From Rhodovulum steppense (GTDB lineage Bacteria; Pseudomonadota; Alphaproteobacteria; Rhodobacterales; Rhodobacteraceae), in contig NZ_SLVM01000024.1 in the NCBI RefSeq assembly GCF_004339675.1, positions 1 to 51,638 on the forward strand: a stretch of DNA of 51,638 nt, in the 5' to 3' direction. A program made the position numbers and the translations under genes. This document shows positions 34,703-42,857 of this stretch, piece after piece; within the stretch, counting starts at the first letter, position 1; every line of letters starts with the position of its first letter. Under the pieces are notes generated by a model. It worked only from the letters and a program-made list of their open reading frames with translations. It did no database searches and was not told where the DNA came from.

Positions 34703-35320
34703 ATGCTGTATTTGAAACGTATCGCGTCCGGTCTGGTCTTGGCCCTGATGGCGACGGCTACGGCGACGATGGCGGTCGCGCAGCAGGAATACCGGGTCCG
34801 GCCCGGCGACACGCTCGCCATCGAGGTGCTTGAGGATACCAGCCTCAACCGCGCGGTGGTTGTGCTGCCTGACGGGCGGATCAGCTTTCCCTTCGCCGGT
34901 TCTGTCCTGGTCGCGGGCCGCACGATCTCCGAGATCGAACAGGCGATCATCGCGGGGATCGGCCCGAACTTCGCGGTCACGCCGAATGTCTTCGTTTCGG
35001 CCCAGCCCGGCGACCGCGCGGCCTATGCCTCGGGCCCGGCGGCCGTCGGCATCTATTTTCTGGGCGAGGTGAACAGGCCAGGCCTGATCGAGGTCGCGCG
35101 CGGGACGACCTTCCTGCAGGCTCTGGCGCAATCGGGCGGGGTGACCCGCTTTGCCGCGACCAAGCGTATCCAGCTGCGCCGCACCGATCCGCGCTCGGGC
35201 GCGCAGACGGTCTATCGGATCGACTACCGGGCGCTGAGCGCAGGGGCCGCGCTAAAGCAGGACATCCGGCTTCAGGATGGCGACGTGATCCTGGTGCCGG
35301 AGCGGCGCCTGTTCGAGTGA
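34703..35320 (+). CDS. Polysaccharide export protein (Wza-like, Poly_export + SLBB)
   Basis: 205 aa from ATG 34703, with AGGAAGG and AGAGAG upstream; longer in-frame starts lie inside the TPR gene's other frames and are rejected. A Sec signal (ATATATMAVAQQ, cleaved after AQ) is followed by the Poly_export domain (YRVRPGDTLAIEVLEDTSLN, LPDGRISFPFAGSV) and an SLBB domain starting near IYFLGEVNRPGLIEVARGTT. The mature N-terminus has no lipobox Cys and the protein is short, as in exosortase-cluster export proteins. It forms the periplasmic/outer-membrane conduit together with the adjacent beta-barrel. Confidence 0.92.
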   Translation: MLYLKRIASGLVLALMATATATMAVAQQEYRVRPGDTLAIEVLEDTSLNRAVVVLPDGRISFPFAGSVLVAGRTISEIEQAIIAGIGPNFAVTPNVFVSAQPGDRAAYASGPAAVGIYFLGEVNRPGLIEVARGTTFLQALAQSGGVTRFAATKRIQLRRTDPRSGAQTVYRIDYRALSAGAALKQDIRLQDGDVILVPERRLFE

Positions 35321-35324
35321 TCCG

Positions 35325-36665
35325 ATGGCCGGTTTCTGGGCACGCGGTCTGACAGGGGGGCTCGCCGCGGCGAGCCTCGTCCTCGTGGAGGCCCCGCAGG
35401 CATCTGCCCAGGAGGCTGCGGGCGGCCTTGTGGCCGATCTGCGTTTCTCGCAGCGCCTGACCTGGGAGGATGACGATTTCTACGCCACGACCGGGATCGG
35501 GCTGGCGCTCACCAGCGGGACCCGCACCTCCTCGTTCGGTCTCTTCCTCGATGGCGGGCTGGAACTTGGGGCGGAGGGCGAGTCGGGCATCACCCTTGCC
35601 GATCCGATCCTGCGCCTGACCTTCGGCCACGAGTCCCCGTCCAGTGCGCTCGACCTGTCGTTGCGCTACCGCGAATCCGATGTCGACACGCTGTTCGAGG
35701 AGGATGTGTTCGGACAGGACGTCCTGATCTTCGACGAAGGCACCCGCAAGGATCTCTCGAGCAGCCTCGGTTTCGTCTTCGGACGCGATGCGCCCTTCGG
35801 CGGCAGCCTTGATCTGGGCTACAGCACGCGCCGCTATTCCGGAACCTCCGATCCCTCGCTTGTGGACGAGGACCGGACCAGCGCCGCACTGGCGCTGCGC
35901 TTCGATATCGATCCGCGCATCCGTGCCAGCCTGCGTGCCTCGGTGGACGAGACCGACCGCGATGGGGCGGGGCGCGACATCCGCAACGAAAGCCTCGGTG
36001 CCGGGCTCGATCTTTCGGTGACGCAGACGCTGACGGCCGGGCTCTTCGTTGGCCAGACCCGCATCGTGGAGAGCGGGGCAGGACCGCGCAGCATCGAGGA
36101 GGGGCTGGCCTATCGGCTGTCGCTGACCGAAGTGCGGCCGAACGGTACGCTATCAGGCAGCCTTGTCTCGGATATCGACGAGGTCGGACGACGCACCACC
36201 GCCCGGATCGACCGCGATCTGGAGCTGCGCGCGGGCAGGCTGCGGGCAGGTGTCGGTGTCAGCGAAGGCACGGATGGCGACACACGCCCGCTGGTCAGCC
36301 TCGCCTGGACGCAGGATCTGCCCCGGGGATCCTTCGGGATCACGCTGGACCAGGCCTTCACCACCGATTCCGACGGAGAAGAGGCGCTCAACAGCCAGAT
36401 CGGCCTGTCCTGGCGGCGGGAATTGACGCCGCTGTCCAGCCTGCAGACCGGCATCCGGCTACGCGACACCGACTTCCTGGGCTCGGGCGCCGGGGCGGAT
36501 ACCCGCAAGACCAGCCTCGATCTGGTCTATCGCCACGCGCTGGCCGGGGACTGGGACATGCTGGGCGGCTACAGCCATACGGTGTCCCAGAAGGAAGGGA
36601 CCTCCCGCACGCATTCCGACGAGGTCTTCATCGGCCTCGAGAAGAGGGTCCAGTGGCGGTTCTGA
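35325..36665 (+). CDS. Outer-membrane beta-barrel protein of the EPS export operon
   Basis: 446 aa, starting 4 nt after the export-protein stop. Signal peptide AAASLVLVEAPQASA/QE, then alternating polar/hydrophobic strands throughout (for example LDLSLRYRESDVDTLF, FGITLDQAF, SLDLVYRHAL) and a terminal Phe (KRVQWRF), the C-terminal signature of outer-membrane barrels. About 16-18 strands can be counted by eye. In exosortase-linked EPS loci a barrel protein of this size (PEP-CTERM/XrtA outer-membrane type) sits next to the Wza-like gene and may complete the outer-membrane pore. Its last 13 bases overlap the rhomboid gene. Confidence 0.83.
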   Translation: MAGFWARGLTGGLAAASLVLVEAPQASAQEAAGGLVADLRFSQRLTWEDDDFYATTGIGLALTSGTRTSSFGLFLDGGLELGAEGESGITLADPILRLTFGHESPSSALDLSLRYRESDVDTLFEEDVFGQDVLIFDEGTRKDLSSSLGFVFGRDAPFGGSLDLGYSTRRYSGTSDPSLVDEDRTSAALALRFDIDPRIRASLRASVDETDRDGAGRDIRNESLGAGLDLSVTQTLTAGLFVGQTRIVESGAGPRSIEEGLAYRLSLTEVRPNGTLSGSLVSDIDEVGRRTTARIDRDLELRAGRLRAGVGVSEGTDGDTRPLVSLAWTQDLPRGSFGITLDQAFTTDSDGEEALNSQIGLSWRRELTPLSSLQTGIRLRDTDFLGSGAGADTRKTSLDLVYRHALAGDWDMLGGYSHTVSQKEGTSRTHSDEVFIGLEKRVQWRF

Positions 36666-37294
36666 GCCGCGGTAGCCTTCTTCTGTTCGGGCTGATCCTG
36701 GCCTGCAGCGGGATCGAACTGGCCCTGTGGCTGGCCGACAAGGGGCTGATCGAGCCCCCCCGGCTGCGCCAGATCGCCTATGATTACGGCGGCTTCTGGC
36801 CTGGGCTGCTGAAGGGCTGGAAGCCGAACTATCCCGCGCAACCTTATGCGATGTTCCTGACCTATGGCTTCCTGCATGGCGGGCTCGCGCATCTTGTGGT
36901 GAACATGATCACGCTCTGGTCGCTGGGGCGCGCGGTGCTGGACCGGGTCGGGGCGAGCGGCTTCGTACTGCTCTATACCGGCTCGATCCTGGGCGGCGCG
37001 GCAGGTTTTGCGCTTCTTGCCTCGGGCTTGCGTCCCATGGTCGGTGCCTCGGGGGCGCTGTTCGGGCTGGTGGGGGGAATTCTCGCCTGGGCCTATGTCG
37101 ACCGCTTCACCCATCGTGAGCGGCTCTGGCCGGTAGCGCGCGTTGTGCTGCTGCTGGTGGGGCTGAACGTGGTACTCTGGTGGGCCATGCACGGGCAACT
37201 GGCCTGGGAAACCCATCTGGGCGGTTTCGTCGTTGGGTGGGTGCTGGCGTTGCTGATCGACCCCAGGCCGGTGGAGCGGGAGCCCGCGGATTGA
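36653..37294 (+). CDS. Rhomboid-family intramembrane serine protease
   Basis: 213 aa from GTG 36653, with GAGGG five bases upstream; it overlaps the barrel gene by 13 bases. About six membrane segments. The catalytic serine is Ser133 in VGASGALFGL (GxSG motif) and the catalytic histidine is His188 in ETHLGGFVVGW. The oxyanion-helix motif HGGLAHLVVNM is at 75-85. It cleaves membrane-spanning helices. Location in the EPS/exosortase operon suggests substrates among locus proteins, such as CTERM-tailed proteins or the export machinery; this is inference. It is the last gene of the rightward unit. Confidence 0.92.
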   Translation: MAVLSRGSLLLFGLILACSGIELALWLADKGLIEPPRLRQIAYDYGGFWPGLLKGWKPNYPAQPYAMFLTYGFLHGGLAHLVVNMITLWSLGRAVLDRVGASGFVLLYTGSILGGAAGFALLASGLRPMVGASGALFGLVGGILAWAYVDRFTHRERLWPVARVVLLLVGLNVVLWWAMHGQLAWETHLGGFVVGWVLALLIDPRPVEREPAD

Positions 37295-37417
37295 TTTCTT
37301 TCGGGGCGACGGATCCGCGCTGCAGCTGACGCCGGTGCGCGCAACGCCGGGCGATACCGGCCATGCTCGATGCACGTCTTCCTGGAACCGAGGGCGGGGA
37401 CGTACACCAGAAACCAA

Positions 37418-37441
37418 AACGGCGGCCTTCAGGCCGCCGTT
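37418..37441 (-). terminator. Intrinsic terminator for leftward VPLPA gene
   Basis: AACGGCGGCC and GGCCGCCGTT form a perfect 10-bp GC-rich stem with a TTCA loop (TGAA on the minus strand). On the minus strand it is followed by TTGGTTT (and the stem itself ends in TTT), consistent with Rho-independent termination 22 nt after the stop codon of the VPLPA-CTERM gene. Confidence 0.8.
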
Positions 37442-37462
37442 ACGACGGGTTCATCGACCAGT

Positions 37463-38128
37463 CTACGCTTTCTTGCGCCGCGCAACCACGCCAAGCCCGC
37501 CGAGGCCAGCCAGCAGCAGCCATCCGGCCGCCGGAAGCGGGATCGGCGCGAGGGCGAACTCGAGTGCGGCCGAAGTCGAAGCGAAGGTGATCGAATCGAA
37601 GCCGCTCTCGAAATCGAGGAACTTGACCAGTGCAACCACCTCGTAGTTCGTCGCCGGATCAAGACCGATCGCGCCGGCAACGGCGTTGCCGCCCAGCGTG
37701 TAGACGTCGGAGCCGCCAAGCTTGAACGTCACCGAGTTGTAGCTGTCGATCGATCCCCAGAGCATGGTGAAGGCCTGCTGCACCTCGGTAAAGCTCAAGG
37801 TAACGGGCGAAACCGCACCCAGACCGGGACCGCCGCCCGGCTGAGTCGAGAAGTAGTCAACCGTCTCCGTCAATCCGTTGCTGTTGAACGGAGATTGGAA
37901 GTCGCCCGGGTCATTTCCGGGCGGCACGTTGATCACCACGTCAGGTTTGTCCCAGCTGGCCCCAATGGGTGTGTGTGCCCCATAACCCACGGCAAAGTCG
38001 ATCCCTGCCTTGTTCTCCGTGCCTTGTTCGCTCCAATCCAGAACGCTGAAGGTCGCCGCCGAAGCCGCGCCCGCCAGGCCCACCGCGGCCACTGCGGCGA
38101 GAGCCGTTGCCTTCACAAATGTCGTCAT
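37463..38128 (-). CDS. VPLPA-CTERM sorting domain protein
   Basis: 221 aa from ATG 38128, with GAGGGGGAT upstream. Signal peptide FVKATALAAVAAVGLAGAAS, cleaved after ASA. The mature region (about residues 27-195) is beta-rich with Gly, Asn and Asp and no Cys. The C-terminus has PIPLPAAGWLLLAGLGGLGV followed by VARRKKA, a typical VPLPA-CTERM signal for XrtD. It faces away from the EPS operon with its own terminator. The cargo motif is not recognised; similar secreted proteins are common exosortase substrates. Confidence 0.92.
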   Translation of the reverse strand: MTTFVKATALAAVAAVGLAGAASAATFSVLDWSEQGTENKAGIDFAVGYGAHTPIGASWDKPDVVINVPPGNDPGDFQSPFNSNGLTETVDYFSTQPGGGPGLGAVSPVTLSFTEVQQAFTMLWGSIDSYNSVTFKLGGSDVYTLGGNAVAGAIGLDPATNYEVVALVKFLDFESGFDSITFASTSAALEFALAPIPLPAAGWLLLAGLGGLGVVARRKKA

Positions 38129-38149
38129 GAGATGATCCCCCTCATCCAG

Positions 38150-38167
38150 TTGCAAGGTACCTGCAAC
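38150..38167. promoter_or_regulatory. Imperfect dyad upstream of VPLPA gene
   Basis: TTGCAAGGTACCTGCAAC, centred on the palindrome AGGTACCT and flanked by TTGC/GCAA arms offset by one base, lies 22-39 nt before the VPLPA-CTERM start. It is a candidate operator. The remaining gap to 38470 shows no gene. Confidence 0.3.
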
Positions 38168-38470
38168 ATCATGACGCTAGCACAGTGAGCGCGATTTCCC
38201 AAACGCACTTCGCTTGTGAACCTCGACAACGGTGCCCAGGCATCGACCCCGGTGGCCATCATCACGAAAGCGATCACACTGGGCTGCGCCTCATGGAGCC
38301 GTTCACGGCGCGCCGCAAACGCAGTTCGCCGAGGGAAGCCAAGTGAGCACTTGTTCAGGTTGGGGGTAGAGCACCCTGAAGAACGTGGATGCACCGGAAG
38401 TGGGAAAACTTGCGCGAATCGGCTTGCTGCGCGCACCTTAGTGGCGAGTGCTTTGAATGGAGTATACAGC

Positions 38471-39127
38471 ATGGTGATGGTTCAAGCCCAAAGTCGTTCT
38501 TTCCCCGTTTTGATTGGATTTTCAGGGGCTTTTCTAGGACTCTCGTTGAGCCCTGTCTCGGCTGCCACGATGACCTATGAACTGGTACTGCGTCTCGAAC
38601 GTGCTTACGTTTCGGAACTGGTCTGGACGCCTTCGGAGCATGATGACGAGGATTGGGTTCAGGAACTCTGCCGATTTGGTGAAGATTGCTATCCAGAGGG
38701 TTTTTCGGCTGGAGGCCCCTTTGGTCCTCTCCAGCCTGGCGATGAAATTTCTGCGCTGTTCAGATTCGATTTTCCGAATTATGGCATTATAAGCTCGGAA
38801 TGTCGCATTGGCAGCTGGGACTACGATTGCTTTATGTCCGGAGATGATTTTTTTGCGGGTGAGATTTTCTCAACAAACCCGACGTCAAGCATTTGGTTTA
38901 ACCTTCATGAACGGAAGATGTCCTATTTCGGTGAAGCTGGTAACTATAGTCCCTTCGCTGAACCTGGCTGCACGCCGATCGTAGACTATTTTTGTGACTA
39001 TTCAGGGTATGGTGCAGATTTCACGATTACGAGTCTCAGTATGCCTTCAGTTCCTGTTCCGCCTGCGCTTGCATTACTTGCTTCGGCTTTATTCGGGCTC
39101 TCCGTCTTCCGCCGCCAGGCCGCATGA
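38471..39127 (+). CDS. Divergent PEP/VPLPA-CTERM-like secreted protein
   Basis: 218 aa from ATG 38471 (ATG 38477 possible). Signal peptide FPVLIGFSGAFLGLSLSPVS, cleaved after VSA. The mature part is unusually acidic and Cys-rich (ELCRFGEDCYPEGF, then CRIGSWDYDCF and TPIVDYFCDY), suggesting disulfides. The C-terminus is VPVPPALALLASALFGLSVF then RRQAA, a sorting tail of the same layout as VPLPA but with VPVPPA. Whether XrtD accepts it is uncertain. The coding sequence is distinctly AT-rich relative to the EPS genes, and it ends 7 nt before a mobile-element repeat, consistent with horizontal gain. Confidence 0.8.
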   Translation: MVMVQAQSRSFPVLIGFSGAFLGLSLSPVSAATMTYELVLRLERAYVSELVWTPSEHDDEDWVQELCRFGEDCYPEGFSAGGPFGPLQPGDEISALFRFDFPNYGIISSECRIGSWDYDCFMSGDDFFAGEIFSTNPTSSIWFNLHERKMSYFGEAGNYSPFAEPGCTPIVDYFCDYSGYGADFTITSLSMPSVPVPPALALLASALFGLSVFRRQAA

Positions 39128-39134
39128 TCGTGGT

Positions 39135-39524
39135 GTGATCCCGCGATATTCACCGGCGGGCTGGCATCGGAGCCAAGGTGCTGCTTTCGGGCGGTTTGGG
39201 GGGCCGCCGCTCGGCTGGGCGTGAGGGCGGTCGTCTCTGGCTTGTGTTCTGGTGGCGATACGACTCCCGGGCGGGTGTTGGCTCCGAGGGTCAGCCATGC
39301 GGGGGCGGTTGCTGGAGCGTCCGGCGGACGATCGGGTCGGGCTGGAGGCGGTCCGGCTCAGGGGCCGGACCAGTGCAAGGCGTTGATCCTGGGCCAGAGG
39401 ATTCTCCGGAACGGTGCGGCGACGGCAGACGATGCGAGCATCATACGGCGGCCGGACAGGTTCAGCCGGGCGTCGGCGCGCAGCACGCGTTCGCGCAGGC
39501 GGTGCAGGCTCCAGCCCCGGTGCC
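39135..39524. repeat. Direct repeat copy A (about 390 bp, transposase-tail containing)
   Basis: It starts GTGATCCCGCGATATTCACC and is nearly identical to 41190-41581 in the same orientation, with about five substitutions and one 2-base difference (CGGCCGGACAGG here, CGGCCGGGGACAGG there). It encloses the 3' end of a transposase gene on the minus strand and probably the terminal sequence of its IS. The two copies bracket the acyltransferase gene. Confidence 0.9.
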
Positions 39525-39552
39525 GGTGGCAGACATATGCCCAAACCTCCAT
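39358..39552 (-). pseudogene. Transposase C-terminal fragment (IS1380-like, tentative)
   Basis: A 64-codon minus-strand frame contains GWSLHRLRERVLRADARLNL followed by SGRRMMLASSAVAAPF and RRILWPRINALHW. This basic, Trp-ending tail resembles the C-terminus of IS1380/IS4-like DDE transposases. The upstream (N-terminal) part is missing, so this is a remnant. Confidence 0.5.
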
Positions 39553-39588
39553 GGCTATGCCTAGTGCCCGGTCGAAACGGGGACCAGT

Positions 39589-39672
39589 TCACCAGTTCAG
39601 ATGGGCAGATCGGAATTGCATTGTGAGCAGCATCATGTTGGCGGCCAACGCGCCGACCATGGACCGAAGCAT
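39589..39672 (-). pseudogene. Short transposase-like tail fragment
   Basis: A 27-residue minus-strand frame ending LAANMMLLTMQFRSAHLNW looks like the end of another IS transposase. It lies in the otherwise gene-free stretch 39525-39990, next to repeat copy A. The assignment is weak and rests on pattern resemblance only. Confidence 0.25.
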
Positions 39673-39994
39673 GCACCCGGGGTGATCTCAGACGAAGGCA
39701 TGCGCGAAGCACGTCGACGAAAGATGGATCTCTTCCGGACCGCTATCGGCGGCTGACATCGTTCGACCAAAAGGGCTTGACCCAGATCGCCCCGTTACCG
39801 AAGTCCTGATCCTAGCGAACGCGGTTACGCCAGCGTAAGGCGTCCTTGACGGTGAACACTCGTCCAGAATACAATGCCTCTCACCTGAAATTCAAGATTA
39901 GAGAGCCAACTAGTAGTACGAAGTGGATCTGGCTACAGTCCATTTTCGGAAACTGTCGGATTGCTAAAGGCACCACGCACTGGGCGAGGTTTCC

Positions 39995-40138
39995 GTGGGT
40001 CGCGCGCTTGATCGCATCACAGAAAAAATGGACGAATCAGGCGTTTCGGGGACACAAGATACGAAAGCAGTTGAGCGCGTACGCCAAATTTTCGACCAGT
40101 CGGTATATGCACCGGAAACATGGAGACTTGCCCTGTGA
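39995..40138 (+). CDS. Small protein (47 aa) coupled to membrane acyltransferase
   Basis: GTG start at 39995 with GAGG five bases upstream; the stop TGA overlaps the GTG start of the acyltransferase (GTGA, 40135-40138), a typical coupling arrangement. The product, beginning with MGRALDRITEKMDESGVSG and ending PETWRLAL, is charged and predicted mostly helical. I recognise no family. It could instead be the 3' remnant of a longer gene broken by the mobile element; a stop lies in frame at 39965-39967. Base composition is AT-rich like the acyltransferase. Confidence 0.4.
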   Translation: MGRALDRITEKMDESGVSGTQDTKAVERVRQIFDQSVYAPETWRLAL

Positions 40139-41193
40139 GATTTGTCGCCATAGACCAGACGCGCGGCTTAGCGATTGCTGCAATGATTATGGCGCACTTT
40201 GGGCCGGGGGTCTGGGAGCGTTTAGGGCTTGAAGGCCTATTACTGGATGTCTTTCTGCTCATCGGACGGTTCGCAACTCCTACATTTATTGCGATTTTCG
40301 GCTTCACACTTGCGTTTGCCTACGTATCAAAAGCAGAGATTGGTCCTGCGGAGGTGCGCGCAAAATTGATTCGGAGATCGGGATTTGTCCTGCTCGCAGC
40401 AATTGTGGTATCTTTTCCGAGTTATGTAACCACGATGCTGTCAGCAGAACACTGGGGGGATTCAATACCACTCAATATAATACTCAATACCTATGGCGTG
40501 CTGCTCTTCTATAGCCTGGCTATTTTTGCCGCCGGACTATTAATTGCGCCGATTGCCCGCTCTCCCTATATATTCCCGATCATTATTGGCGGAATGGCGG
40601 TTTTTTTTGGAACCTATCTCGGATATGATGCATGGTCGTACCAAGGCAAAACCACAACAGAACTTTTGAGGCTTTTTTTGGTTTCCGGGAAATATGCGTT
40701 CTTTGTAAACTTTGGATTGGCACTCATGCTTGTTGCCTTCGGGTGGCACATTAGAAAAATAAAGTCTTCTGATCGCGACGTGGGCCCGACACTTCTTGTG
40801 TCCGGTGTCGTATTATTACTGTTATCTCTTAGTATTGGCAGAATTGTTGGGTGGCGGAGCCTGGCTGAACTGCACAGCGGCTATGATGCGCCGCCACAAA
40901 TTTGGTATCTTTTCGCCGTTTGCGGTGTGATGTTTGCAATAATCGCCTGTTTCGACAGAGTACGAATTCCATTTTTCTCATTTTTTCTTGAGCATACAGG
41001 ACGCAATCCTCTCGCAATTTATGTTGCTCATGCATTCGTTCTGCCCGCAGTATCGGCTTTCCGTCTCATCTCCCCCGGACTGCCGGACCTCATCCACGCT
41101 ACCCTGCCATTGCTCATCTTCTTTTGTTATTGGACATTTGTGATCTGGAAATCAAGCCGTGGGTCGAGCAATTTTCGTACTGCTCCTGCGTGA
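40135..41193 (+). CDS. Multi-pass membrane acyltransferase-like protein (HGSNAT/OpgC-like)
   Basis: 352 aa from GTG 40135, which directly begins RFVAIDQTRGLAIAAMIMAH, the N-terminal signature of DUF1624/OpgC-type acyltransferases (R-x-x-x-I-D-x-x-R-G followed by a membrane helix and His). An ATG at 40120 would add five residues. About ten membrane segments follow, with GRNPLAIYVAHAF near the end, also typical. It would move acyl groups across the membrane onto a sugar. The gene is AT-rich, and its final codons and stop (GCG TGA) run into direct repeat B, so the natural C-terminus may have been altered by the insertion. Confidence 0.75.
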   Translation: MRFVAIDQTRGLAIAAMIMAHFGPGVWERLGLEGLLLDVFLLIGRFATPTFIAIFGFTLAFAYVSKAEIGPAEVRAKLIRRSGFVLLAAIVVSFPSYVTTMLSAEHWGDSIPLNIILNTYGVLLFYSLAIFAAGLLIAPIARSPYIFPIIIGGMAVFFGTYLGYDAWSYQGKTTTELLRLFLVSGKYAFFVNFGLALMLVAFGWHIRKIKSSDRDVGPTLLVSGVVLLLLSLSIGRIVGWRSLAELHSGYDAPPQIWYLFAVCGVMFAIIACFDRVRIPFFSFFLEHTGRNPLAIYVAHAFVLPAVSAFRLISPGLPDLIHATLPLLIFFCYWTFVIWKSSRGSSNFRTAPA

Positions 41194-41581
41194 TCCCGCG
41201 ATATTCACCGGCGGGCTGGCATTGGAACCAAGGTGCTGCTTTCGGGCGGTTTGGGGGGCCGCCGCTCGGCTGGGCGTGAGGGCGGTCTTCTCTGGCTTGT
41301 GTTCTGGTGGCGATACGACTCCCGGGCGGGTGTTGGCTCCGAGGGTCAGCCATGCGGGAGCGGTTGCTGGAGCGTCCGGCGGACGATCGGGTCGGGGTGG
41401 AGGCGGTCCGGCTCAGGGGCCGGACCAGTGCAAGGCGTTGATCCTGGGCCAGAGGATTCTCCGGAACGGTGCGGCGACGGCAGACGATGCGAGCATCATA
41501 CGGCGGCCGGGGACAGGTTCAGCCGGGCGTCGGCGCGCAGCACGCGTTCGCGCAGGCGGTGCAGGCTCCAGCCCCGGTGCC
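41190..41581. repeat. Direct repeat copy B (about 392 bp)
   Basis: Near-identical, same-orientation partner of 39135-39524. Its first bases GTGATC provide the stop codon of the acyltransferase gene. Beyond 41581 the two copies diverge: copy B continues into more of the transposase (CDS remnant below) while copy A does not. Confidence 0.9.
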
Positions 41582-41690
41582 AGCCGCCATGGCGCGGCGG
41601 GCGATGTGCATGACCTCATAGGCGCGTAGCGAGATCAGGAGCAGAACCTCGTCGTACGCGAAGGCATCGACGCCGCCCAACTTCAACAGC
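41413..41690 (-). pseudogene. Second transposase C-terminal fragment, frameshifted
   Basis: On the minus strand, 41590-41690 reads LKLGGVDAFAYDEVLLLISL then RAYEVMHIARRAM, and about 41440-41580 reads the same GWSLHRLRERV...NALHW tail as copy A, but in a different frame. The 2-base difference from copy A adds a further shift. It is a decayed transposase 3' portion (IS1380-like, tentative) cut at its 5' side by the ISAs1-type element. Confidence 0.5.
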
Positions 41691-41744
41691 TAAACGCGTA
41701 AACGATTGATATTGTTGAAGCGGGATACCCGCTTTTGCCACAAC

Positions 41745-42857
41745 ATGGCCGTTTCAGATGGGTGTTTGCAGGCTCAGTGCTTCGAAGATGTCCCCGATCC
41801 CCGCGCCGAGAACGCCCGACATGACCTTGGCGAGCTGCTCGTCATCGCCTTCGTGTCGGTGCTTTGCGGCGCAACCTCCTGCGCCGAGATGGCGGCCTTC
41901 GGGCGCGCAAAGGAAAGCGTTTTCAGGCACTTCCTCAAGCTCAAGCACGCGGTGCCGTCGCATGACACCTTCTCGGTCGTGTTCCGGATGATCGATCCGA
42001 AGGCGCTCGACGCGGCCTTCGGGCGCGTGCTGGCCGATGTCGCGGCTCTCCTTCAGGACGGCGATGTGATTGCCGTTGACGGCAAGGCCCTGCGCGGTGC
42101 CCGCGATGCGGGCGAGAGCGTGCGGACCCGGATGATGGTCTCGGCCTACGCGGCGCGGCTGCGCCTGACGCTGGCCAGCGTGCCGGCCGATCGGGGCTCG
42201 GAACTGGAGGCCGCGATCGAAGCGCTCGGCCTGATCGCGCTCAAGGGAAAGATGGTGACCGCCGATGCCCTGCACTGCAATCGCCGCACGGTTGCGGAGA
42301 TCAACGTCGGCGGTGGCGACTGGTGCCTGGCGCTCAAGGCCAACCAGGACTCGCTCCTGTCCGATGCCCGGGCCTGCTTCGGCCCACAGCCGGATGCGCA
42401 CCCCAGCGCCGTTGCCGAGGACGTCGGCCACGGTCGGACCGAGACCCGAAAGTCGGTTGTCGTATCCAGCAAGGGCTTGGCTGAACATCACGAATTCCCG
42501 GGCCTGAAGGCCTTTGGCCGGGTAGAGGCCACCCGCAAGACGACCGACGGCACAACCTCGGAGACGAGGTACTTTGCGCTGTCCTGGGTGCCGACGCCAG
42601 AGGTCCTGCTCGCGACCGTACGCGCCCACTGGGCCATCGAGAACAGCCTGCACTGGCAGTTGGACGTGTCGTTCCGCGAAGATGCCGCGCGCAACCGAAA
42701 GGATAACGGTCCGGGCAACATCGCCATCCTGCGCCGCCGCGCTCTCGATGTCATGCGCAGGGACACGTCAAAGGGCTCTCTTTCCATCAAGCTCAAGAGA
42801 GCAGGCTGGGACGATGACTTCCTCCGAAACGTTCTCAAAGGCTTAGCGGAAACCTGA
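41745..42857 (+). mobile_element. ISAs1-family transposase
   Basis: 370 aa from ATG 41745. It has the ISAs1 (H-repeat-associated) layout: FEDVPDPRAENARHDLGELL at the N-terminus, CGATSCAEMAAFG, the DDE catalytic segment VIAVDGKALRGARDAG, then VTADALHCNR, WCLALKANQ and the late HWAIENSLHWQLDVSFREDA with the catalytic Glu region. The frame is intact, so the element may be active. A candidate right end lies at 42860-42877 (its reverse complement begins CAGGGCAATCGCATATGG). No matching left inverted repeat was found upstream, where the element abuts the older transposase remnant, so the left end may be lost. Confidence 0.9.

Noticed and set aside
39135-41581. CRISPR or tandem array suggested by the repeated sequence
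   Set aside because: There are only two long copies with a gene between them; they are IS-derived direct repeats, not short regularly spaced units.
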